Origin: Lachnospiraceae bacterium
GTDB taxonomy: Bacteria; Bacillota; Clostridia; Lachnospirales; Lachnospiraceae
Reading direction: 5' to 3'
DNA: 7,384 nucleotides
NCBI GenBank assembly: GCA_009774235.1
Contig: VSNJ01000185.1
Coordinates: 1 to 7,384, forward strand
Position 1 is the first letter of the stretch; every line of letters begins with the position of its first letter. Below, in pieces: positions 1-4,719 of the stretch. A program made the translations under genes and the position numbers. The notes beneath the pieces were generated by a model, which did not search any database, was not told the DNA's origin, and was given only the letters and a program-made list of their open reading frames with translations.

Positions 1-1
1 A

Positions 2-22
2 TGTTGATATTATTGTTGATAA
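2..22 (-). other. Possible pair of degenerate DnaA boxes at the edge of the oriC spacer
   Basis: On the + strand TGTTGATAT (2-10) and TGTTGATAA (14-22) start 12 bases apart. Read on the - strand the second is TTATCAACA, one base from the DnaA box TTATCCACA; the first differs from it at two positions. Seen: the near-matches and their spacing. Known: in most Firmicutes the rpmH-dnaA spacer is part of, or next to, oriC. Inferred: these may be low-affinity DnaA sites. The sequence is so AT-rich that chance matches are likely, and no perfect box is present in bases 1-174. Confidence 0.25.
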
Positions 23-93
23 TATATGTATATATTATTCAGATTATTTTTGGATTTATTTAAAAAAGTTTTCCTTTTTAGGCAATAATATAC

Positions 94-122
94 TTGACGA
101 AATCAGTTTTTGCTAATATAAT
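94..122 (+). promoter_or_regulatory. Sigma-A type promoter of rpmH and the downstream genes
   Basis: A -35 box TTGACG (94-99) and a perfect -10 box TATAAT (117-122) are separated by exactly 17 bases. Transcription should start near 128-130, giving a leader of about 45 bases before rpmH. The A- and T-rich runs at 50-80 just upstream could act as an UP element. A strong promoter here fits the very high demand for a ribosomal protein. The rest of bases 1-93 shows no open frame or stable structure. Confidence 0.85.
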
Positions 123-157
123 ATGAGATACACGTGATTTTGCGTATTTGAAAAATT

Positions 158-167
158 AAAGGAGGTG
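158..167 (+). promoter_or_regulatory. Strong ribosome binding site of rpmH
   Basis: AAAGGAGGTG is an uninterrupted ten-base match to the 3' end of 16S rRNA. Nine bases separate GGAGG from the ATG at 175. It is the best Shine-Dalgarno sequence in the window, as expected for a highly expressed ribosomal protein. Confidence 0.9.
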
Positions 168-174
168 TTTTAGA

Positions 175-309
175 ATGAAGATGACATTCCAGCCTAAGAA
201 GAAATCCAGAAAGAGGGTTCATGGATTTAGAAAGAGAATGCATACAGCTAATGGCAGAAAAGTATTATCAAACAGGAGAGCAAAAGGAAGACATAAGTTA
301 TCCGCATAG
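175..309 (+). CDS. rpmH: 50S ribosomal protein bL34
   Basis: This 44-residue, very basic protein is ribosomal protein L34, a small late-assembling component of the large subunit that sits in 23S rRNA. The sequence matches the family from end to end: MKMTFQPKKKSRKR at the start, the HGFRKRM motif at 16-22, and the closing NGRKVLSNRRAKGRHKLSA (residues 26-44). The length equals the usual 44 residues. ATG 175 is fixed by the near-perfect ribosome binding site at 158-167. It is the first gene after a strong promoter and directly precedes rnpA, the order found in nearly all bacteria. Its stop codon is buried in a hairpin with a T tract (308-330), which probably keeps L34 output higher than that of rnpA. 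Identification is secure. Confidence 0.98.
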   Translation: MKMTFQPKKKSRKRVHGFRKRMHTANGRKVLSNRRAKGRHKLSA

Positions 310-335
310 GTCGCAGTTATGTGGCCTTTTCTTCT
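308..335 (+). terminator. Hairpin with T tract at the rpmH stop: probable attenuator before rnpA
   Basis: AGGTCGCA (308-315) pairs with TGTGGCCT (320-327) through eight base pairs, two of them G-U, around a GTTA loop. It is followed by TTTTCTTCT. The first two stem bases are the last two of the rpmH stop codon. This has the form of a moderate intrinsic terminator. It is known from E. coli that termination between rpmH and rnpA lets L34 be made in large excess over the RNase P protein; I infer the same role here. Two wobble pairs and a broken T tract suggest partial read-through. Confidence 0.6.
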
Positions 336-359
336 ATAGTAAAGTTTTGCTTTAGCAAT

Positions 360-366
360 AGAGGGA
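360..366 (+). promoter_or_regulatory. Ribosome binding site that fixes the rnpA start
   Basis: AGAGGGA lies six bases before GTG 372. No comparable site precedes GTG 321, which is instead enclosed in the 3' arm of the attenuator hairpin. This decides for the shorter rnpA reading. Confidence 0.7.
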
Positions 367-371
367 TTATA

Positions 372-704
372 GTGTTTATATCAATTAAAAAAAATTATAG
401 TTTTTTGAATGTGTATCACAATGGTAAGTCCTATGCTAATAAGTATCTGGTTATGTATATATTGGAGAACCAGCTGCTGGTGAATAGATTTGGAATTACT
501 GTAAGCAAGAAAGTTGGAAATAGTGTTATAAGGCATAGAGTAACCAGATTAATAAGAGAAAGTATCAGATTGAATGAAGAACAGTTTGCCATGGGTTATG
601 ACATTGTTATAGTGGCTAGGAATACAGCTAAAGATAAGAAATACCAAGATATTGAAAGCGCACTTCTGCATTTAGGCAGAATCCATAAGATAGTAAAGAG
701 ATAA
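372..704 (+). CDS. rnpA: Ribonuclease P protein component
   Basis: The 110-residue basic protein is the protein subunit of RNase P, which with the catalytic RNA (rnpB, not in this window) removes 5' leaders from pre-tRNAs. Seen: the N-terminal SIKKNYSFLNVYHNGKSYAN (4-23) that starts the family fold, the VSKKVGN segment (44-50), and the RNA-contacting arginine helix RHRVTRLIRE (54-63). That helix is the RNR motif, here with His in place of the usual Asn. The frame stays open back to GTG 321, but the extra 17 residues resemble no RnpA, have no ribosome binding site and begin inside a terminator-like hairpin. GTG 372 has AGAGGG at good spacing and gives a normal family length. The gene lies 62 bases after rpmH, and yidD follows 7 bases later, so it is probably co-transcribed at reduced level. 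Function is secure; the start is well argued. Confidence 0.93.
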   Translation: MFISIKKNYSFLNVYHNGKSYANKYLVMYILENQLLVNRFGITVSKKVGNSVIRHRVTRLIRESIRLNEEQFAMGYDIVIVARNTAKDKKYQDIESALLHLGRIHKIVKR

Positions 705-711
705 GGTAGTT

Positions 712-924
712 ATGAAAAAAACTGTGATATTAGTTATAAATTTATATCAGAAATTTTTATCTCCCTTAAAAGGAAGACCTACGTGTATTTATACACCTAC
801 TTGTTCCCAATATGCAATAGAAGCATTGGAGAAGTATGGTTTTTTCAAGGGGAGTTTTTTAGCTGTAAAGCGTATTTTAAGATGTCACCCTTTTGCCAAA
901 GGCGGTTATGACCCAGTGCCATAA
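712..924 (+). CDS. yidD: Membrane protein insertion efficiency factor YidD
   Basis: This 70-residue protein belongs to the YidD (DUF37, formerly 'alpha-hemolysin-like') family. It is a peripheral inner-face membrane protein that helps YidC-dependent insertion. The family signature is complete: an N-terminal amphipathic helix (about 4-17), P-T-C25 then Y-T-P-T-C31-S-Q-Y, and the closing R-C58-H-P-F-x-K-G-G-x-D-P-V-P (57-70). The three conserved cysteines are C25, C31 and C58. The length is typical. ATG 712 follows the rnpA stop by 7 bases, with AAGG at 703-706 overlapping that stop, which suggests translational coupling. Its position between rnpA and yidC is the conserved one. The detailed mechanism is not known even in model species. 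Nothing here is unusual. Confidence 0.97.
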   Translation: MKKTVILVINLYQKFLSPLKGRPTCIYTPTCSQYAIEALEKYGFFKGSFLAVKRILRCHPFAKGGYDPVP

Positions 925-960
925 CTGTTACTTTTGGATGGTGCAGGAGGACTTTAAGTT

Positions 961-2223
961 ATGAATGTGATTTTGACAGCATACCAAGGTGCAATATTGG
1001 GACCAATTGCGAAATTGCTTGGATATATTTTAGAGGCATTATATTCACTTTTATCAAATTTTGGAATTGAGAATACAGGTATATGTATTATACTTTTTAC
1101 TTTTATAGTAAATGCATTAATGCTTCCAATGCAGATTAAACAGCAGAAATTTTCAAAAATGTCTGCTATTATGAATCCTGAAATACAGGAAATACAGAAG
1201 AAATATAAAAATAAGAAAGACCAGGCATCACAACAGAAGATGTCATTAGAAACCCAGGCTGTTTACCAGAAATATGGTGTCAGCCCTGCAAGTGGCTGTC
1301 TGCCAATGTTAATAACTTTTCCAATTTTATTTGCGTTGTACCGTGTTATTTATAATATTCCTGCATATGTACCACAGGTGTATGATATTTATAATGAACT
1401 GGCAGAAAAGATACAGGCAGCTGGTGTTACAGTTGAAGACCTTTCTAATATGGTTACAGCTAAGACATATGTTATTACTGATGCAGTCCAGGCGGCTAAA
1501 GAAAGTGATAAAATAGGTTATTTTGTGGATGTACTTGGACAGTTTAATACATCTGCATGGGATTTGCTTGTAGATAAGTGTCCTGCTTTAGAAAGTATAA
1601 TTATGTCTGTAGCAGATGAATCAAGGCACATTAATTCATTTTTAGGTTTAAATATTGCTGATACTCCTGGAATTAAAAGCATAAGTATTATTATACCTAT
1701 ACTTTCTGTTATAACCCAGATTTTAAGTATGAAAATAAGCATGGCAGGTAATTCACAGACTATGGACCCTAATAACCCTACAATGGCATCAATGAAAATG
1801 ATGAATAATGTAATGCCTTTTATATCTGGTCTTATGTGTTTTATGTTCCCTATAGGTGTTGGTATATACTGGGTTGCAGGTAATGTGTTCAGGATTTTCC
1901 AGTCATTAGGAATAAATGTTTATTTTAACCGTATGGATATGGATGCAGAAATTGAAAAGAATGTAGAAAAAGCGAAAAAACGTTATGAAAAAATGGGTAT
2001 TGACCCTAGTGTTGCAATGCAGGAAATTGCTAAGAAAAGGACAAGCACAATTAGTACAAATGTGGATGACAGTAAAAAAACAGAAAGTGGATTTAGTAAG
2101 AATGTTAATAGCGTAAAAAATAGTAAAAGTAATTATAAAACAAATAAAAATAATAAATATAAAGAAGGAAGTATTGCTTCATATGCAAATATGATGGCAA
2201 GGGATTCAAATGATAAGAAATAA
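961..2223 (+). CDS. yidC: Membrane protein insertase YidC/OxaA (SpoIIIJ type)
   Basis: The 420-residue polytopic membrane protein is the YidC/Oxa1/Alb3 insertase that places proteins into the membrane alone or with SecYEG. Seen: an amphipathic N-terminal helix (about 10-33), core segment 1 (36-57), a charged cytoplasmic hairpin with IKQQKFSKMSAIMNPE (59-74), core segment 2 beginning GCLPMLITFPILFALYR (112-128), segment 3 (239-258), and segments 4-5 (283-316) ending GIYWVAGNVFRIFQS. There is no lipobox cysteine near the N-terminus, unlike Bacillus SpoIIIJ. Two features stand out. Residue 51 is Asn where the essential groove arginine (R73 of SpoIIIJ) aligns, and about 85 extra residues (138-224) lengthen the external loop after segment 2. 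The cytoplasmic tail (325-420) is Lys/Asn/Ser-rich and may contact ribosomes. AGGAGG at 945-950 lies 10 bases before ATG 961. khpB follows 50 bases downstream. Confidence 0.96.
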   Translation: MNVILTAYQGAILGPIAKLLGYILEALYSLLSNFGIENTGICIILFTFIVNALMLPMQIKQQKFSKMSAIMNPEIQEIQKKYKNKKDQASQQKMSLETQAVYQKYGVSPASGCLPMLITFPILFALYRVIYNIPAYVPQVYDIYNELAEKIQAAGVTVEDLSNMVTAKTYVITDAVQAAKESDKIGYFVDVLGQFNTSAWDLLVDKCPALESIIMSVADESRHINSFLGLNIADTPGIKSISIIIPILSVITQILSMKISMAGNSQTMDPNNPTMASMKMMNNVMPFISGLMCFMFPIGVGIYWVAGNVFRIFQSLGINVYFNRMDMDAEIEKNVEKAKKRYEKMGIDPSVAMQEIAKKRTSTISTNVDDSKKTESGFSKNVNSVKNSKSNYKTNKNNKYKEGSIASYANMMARDSNDKK

Positions 2224-2263
2224 GTGGAAAAAGATTAGATATTTTGTTTTTGGAAGGCAGAAT

Positions 2264-2270
2264 GGAGGAG
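2264..2270 (+). promoter_or_regulatory. Ribosome binding site that fixes the khpB start
   Basis: GGAGGAG ends three bases before ATG 2274 (five bases from GGAGG). The in-frame ATG at 2262 and TTG at 2244 lie before or within this site and have weaker or no Shine-Dalgarno of their own, so the 269-residue reading is preferred. Confidence 0.65.
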
Positions 2271-2273
2271 ATT

Positions 2274-3083
2274 ATGTCTGAGTGGAAGGAATTTACAGCA
2301 AAAACAGTTGATGAAGCTTTAACTAATGCACTAGTCCAGCTTGAAACCACAAGTGATAAAGTTGAATATGAAGTTATAGAAAAGGAAAGTACAGGGATAC
2401 TTGGGCTTTTCAGTAAACCTGCAAAAATACGTGTAAAAGTAAAATTTGATATAAAGGATACTGCCACCAGTTTTTTAAATAAAGTTTTTGATGCAATGGA
2501 TATTAAGGTAAATATCCAGTTGGATTATGATGAAATAGAGAACCAGATGAATGTAGACCTTAGTGGCAGCGAAATGGGTATTCTTATAGGTAAAAGAGGT
2601 ATAACACTTGATTCGTTACAGTATCTTTTAAGTCTTGTAATTAATAAAAATACAGATAACTATATTAAAGTTAAGATTGATACAGAGAATTACCGTGAAA
2701 GAAGAAAAGAAACACTTGAAAATCTTGCAAGAAATCTTGCACATAAAGTTAAGAGGATACACCGTCCAGTTTATCTTGAGCCTATGAATCCTTATGAGAG
2801 AAGGATTATACATTCTGCTTTACAGAAGGACAAGTATGTTGAAACACATAGTGAAGGGGAAGAACCATACCGTAAAGTGGTTATTACTTTAAAGCCTGGC
2901 GTTGAGACAGGATATGAGCGCAGGGGAAGATATTCATATGGCAATAATAAGCCATATAATGGAAAAGGAAATTACCGTAAAAGAAATAATGATTATTATA
3001 ATAAGAGAAATTATAATAACAGGAATGAAGAGAATTCAAATGTTGAATTATATAAAGCGACAGTTACAGAAGAGAGTGAATAA
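2274..3083 (+). CDS. khpB: RNA-binding protein KhpB (Jag/SpoIIIJ-associated)
   Basis: This 269-residue cytoplasmic protein has the three domains of Jag/KhpB. The Jag-N domain covers 4-54, with KTVDEAL at 10-16 and ESTGILGLFSKPAKIRV at 38-54. The KH domain covers about 64-142, with the RNA-gripping GKRG loop at 106-109. The R3H domain covers about 143-208, with R176 and H180 in PMNPYERRIIH (170-180). In other Firmicutes KhpB pairs with KhpA, binds many RNAs and affects cell-wall growth and division; its gene normally follows yidC, as here. Residues 212-269 form an unstructured tail rich in Tyr, Asn, Arg and Gly, longer and more biased than the domains need. ATG 2274 is chosen over TTG 2244 and ATG 2262 because of the RBS at 2264-2270. 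A terminator starts four bases after the stop, so this gene ends the first transcription unit. Confidence 0.95.
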   Translation: MSEWKEFTAKTVDEALTNALVQLETTSDKVEYEVIEKESTGILGLFSKPAKIRVKVKFDIKDTATSFLNKVFDAMDIKVNIQLDYDEIENQMNVDLSGSEMGILIGKRGITLDSLQYLLSLVINKNTDNYIKVKIDTENYRERRKETLENLARNLAHKVKRIHRPVYLEPMNPYERRIIHSALQKDKYVETHSEGEEPYRKVVITLKPGVETGYERRGRYSYGNNKPYNGKGNYRKRNNDYYNKRNYNNRNEENSNVELYKATVTEESE

Positions 3084-3086
3084 TGG

Positions 3087-3112
3087 AAAGGGGCTGGTTA
3101 CAGTCCCTTTTT
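3087..3112 (+). terminator. Intrinsic terminator after khpB
   Basis: AAAGGGGCTG (3087-3096) pairs with CAGTCCCTTT (3101-3110) through ten base pairs with a single G-U, around a GTTA loop, and the 3' arm runs into TTTTT (3108-3112). It begins four bases after the khpB stop and 80 bases before mnmE. This is the strongest terminator in the window and separates the rpmH-khpB unit from mnmE-mnmG-rsmG. The T tract is only five bases long, so some read-through is possible. Confidence 0.85.
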
Positions 3113-3139
3113 GGTACTTATAATATTTTTTTATATAAG
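3111..3139 (+). promoter_or_regulatory. Candidate promoter of mnmE-mnmG-rsmG
   Basis: TTGGTA (3111-3116) and TATAAG (3134-3139) are 17 bases apart and match the consensus at 9 of 12 positions. Transcription would start near 3146, giving a leader of about 49 bases. An alternative is a perfect TATAAT at 3119-3124 with a poor -35 (GTTACA, 3097-3102, 16-base spacer) inside the terminator loop. The stretch is so AT-rich that the exact boxes are uncertain, but a promoter is expected after so clear a terminator. An inverted repeat TACTTATA (3115-3122) / TATAAGTA (3134-3141) overlaps both elements. Confidence 0.5.
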
Positions 3140-3194
3140 TATAAAAAAGTATTTTTATTATTATTTGGACCGCATAGGCGGCATGGGGGTTATT

Positions 3195-4616
3195 ATGCAG
3201 GATAATAATACTATTGCAGGAATTGCAAGTGGAATGGGTGGCGGAATTGGAATAATACGTGTGAGTGGAAATAAAGCTTTAGAAATAACTGGGAAGATTT
3301 TCCGGACTAAAAAGTATGTTGATAAAAAAAATGGAAAAGTGTCAGAGAACCTTTTGTGGAATTCAGATTATTTTATAAAAAAGAAATCACATACTATAAG
3401 TTATGGTTATATAGTAGATGAATATAGTATTATAGATGAAGTTATAGTATTATTAATGAAATCACCAAATAGTTATACAAAAGAAGATGTAATTGAAATT
3501 GATTCACATGGAGGTTCTTTTGTAGTCCAGAAAATATTAGAATTATTATTGGAAAATGGTGCAAAACTTGCTACTCCTGGAGAATTTACAAAAAGAGCAT
3601 TTTTAAATGGAAGAATTGATTTATCACAAGCTGAAGCTGTTATGAAAATAATATCTTCAGAAAATGAATTTGCTTTAAATAGTGCAGTTAAACAGCTTGA
3701 GGGAAGTGTGTCAGGTTATATTGAAGAAATAAGACAGGAAATACTTCATAACCTAGGATTGATTGAAGCGGCACTCGATGACCCTGAGCATTATGACTTA
3801 GATTTATATAGAAATGATATTTTAAGAGATGTGGAAGATGAGATAAATAAATTAACAGGGCTTATTGGACGTTTTGATGATGGAAGGATGAAGTCAGAGG
3901 GAATTAATACAGTAATAGTTGGAAAGCCAAATGCTGGCAAATCTTCTCTAATGAATCTTCTGTTAGATGAAGAAAGGGCAATAGTTACAGATATAGCAGG
4001 AACTACCAGGGATATAATAGAAGAGAAAGTGTATATGGGCAGTATTATCTTGAATTTAGTTGATACTGCCGGAATTCGTGAAACTAATGATTTAGTTGAA
4101 AATATAGGAGTTGGAAAGGCAATTAATTATCTTGAATATTCAGATTTTGTAATTTATGTTGCAGATTCAAGTGTACCTATGGATGAGTCAGATAACCAGA
4201 TAATAGGGCTGCTTAAAAATAAAACAGGTGTTGTTTTGCTTAATAAATCTGACCTTGATGTAAAATTAACAGAAGAAGAGATAAAAGAAAGACTTGGATG
4301 GGAATGTATTGAATTTTCAAATAAAACAAAATCCGGGCTTGAACAATTAAGTAAGTATATTAAAAATTCATTTTTACATGGAGAAATTTCGTTTAATGAC
4401 CAGGTATATTTAACTAATATACGCCATAAAGAAGCTGTAAAATATTCACTGGAAAGTCTTATGAAAGCAAAAGATACTATTAATGCTGGTTTACCGGAAG
4501 ATTTTGTTACTATTGATATGATGGATGCATATAAAGAACTTGGATTAATAAATGGAGAAACAGCTTCAGAAGATTTGGTAAATAAGATATTTAATGATTT
4601 TTGTATGGGAAAATAA
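3195..4616 (+). CDS. mnmE: tRNA modification GTPase MnmE
   Basis: The 473-residue protein is MnmE (TrmE), which with MnmG adds the (carboxymethyl)aminomethyl group to C5 of wobble uridine 34 in tRNAs that read split codon boxes. The N-terminal folate-binding domain runs to about residue 120 (IRVSG at 21-25). Helical parts flank a GTPase domain with G1 GKPNAGKSS (243-251), switch TDIAGTTRD (265-273), G3 DTAG (290-293) and G4 NKSD (350-353). N246 matches the Asn that binds the activating potassium ion, and E302 matches catalytic E282 of E. coli. The C-terminal CMGK (470-473) keeps the family cysteine. ATG 3195 follows GGGGG (3185-3189) at five bases. TTG 3111 would translate through the promoter region, and ATG 3183 overlaps the ribosome binding site, so both are disfavoured. 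It is the first gene of the second unit, and its partner mnmG follows. Confidence 0.97.
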   Translation: MQDNNTIAGIASGMGGGIGIIRVSGNKALEITGKIFRTKKYVDKKNGKVSENLLWNSDYFIKKKSHTISYGYIVDEYSIIDEVIVLLMKSPNSYTKEDVIEIDSHGGSFVVQKILELLLENGAKLATPGEFTKRAFLNGRIDLSQAEAVMKIISSENEFALNSAVKQLEGSVSGYIEEIRQEILHNLGLIEAALDDPEHYDLDLYRNDILRDVEDEINKLTGLIGRFDDGRMKSEGINTVIVGKPNAGKSSLMNLLLDEERAIVTDIAGTTRDIIEEKVYMGSIILNLVDTAGIRETNDLVENIGVGKAINYLEYSDFVIYVADSSVPMDESDNQIIGLLKNKTGVVLLNKSDLDVKLTEEEIKERLGWECIEFSNKTKSGLEQLSKYIKNSFLHGEISFNDQVYLTNIRHKEAVKYSLESLMKAKDTINAGLPEDFVTIDMMDAYKELGLINGETASEDLVNKIFNDFCMGK

Positions 4617-4719
4617 GATAAAATGTCTCAATGAGGCTGATGCGTAAGTGGACAAGTAGAAAAGTGCATATATGTATTTGCGGATTGCAGATATCCGTTT
4701 TGATATGGAGGTTAAAGAT

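Noticed and set aside
61..80. Hairpin TAAAAA/TTTTTA upstream of the rpmH promoter as a terminator
   Set aside because: Only A-T pairs with no stable core; better read as A/T tracts upstream of the promoter.
321..371. N-terminal extension of rnpA from GTG 321
   Set aside because: No ribosome binding site, lies in a terminator-like hairpin, and the 17 residues are unlike any RnpA start.
1331..1742. Small frames overlapping yidC (61 codons on +, 74 codons on -)
   Set aside because: Both lie in alternative frames of the YidC loop region, with no ribosome binding site or family resemblance.
2105..2467. 120-codon open frame on the - strand across the yidC-khpB junction
   Set aside because: Opposite two well-supported genes; its Tyr/Phe-rich end is the complement of the A-rich yidC tail and gap.
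3111..3194. mnmE start at TTG 3111 with a hydrophobic leader (VLIIFFYISIKKYFYYYL)
   Set aside because: The apparent membrane segment is translated AT-rich promoter DNA; MnmE is cytoplasmic and starts at the folate-binding domain.
4672..4719. Earlier mnmG start at ATG 4672
   Set aside because: No Shine-Dalgarno before it; ATG 4720 has TGGAGG at eight bases and gives the normal N-terminus just before the FAD motif.
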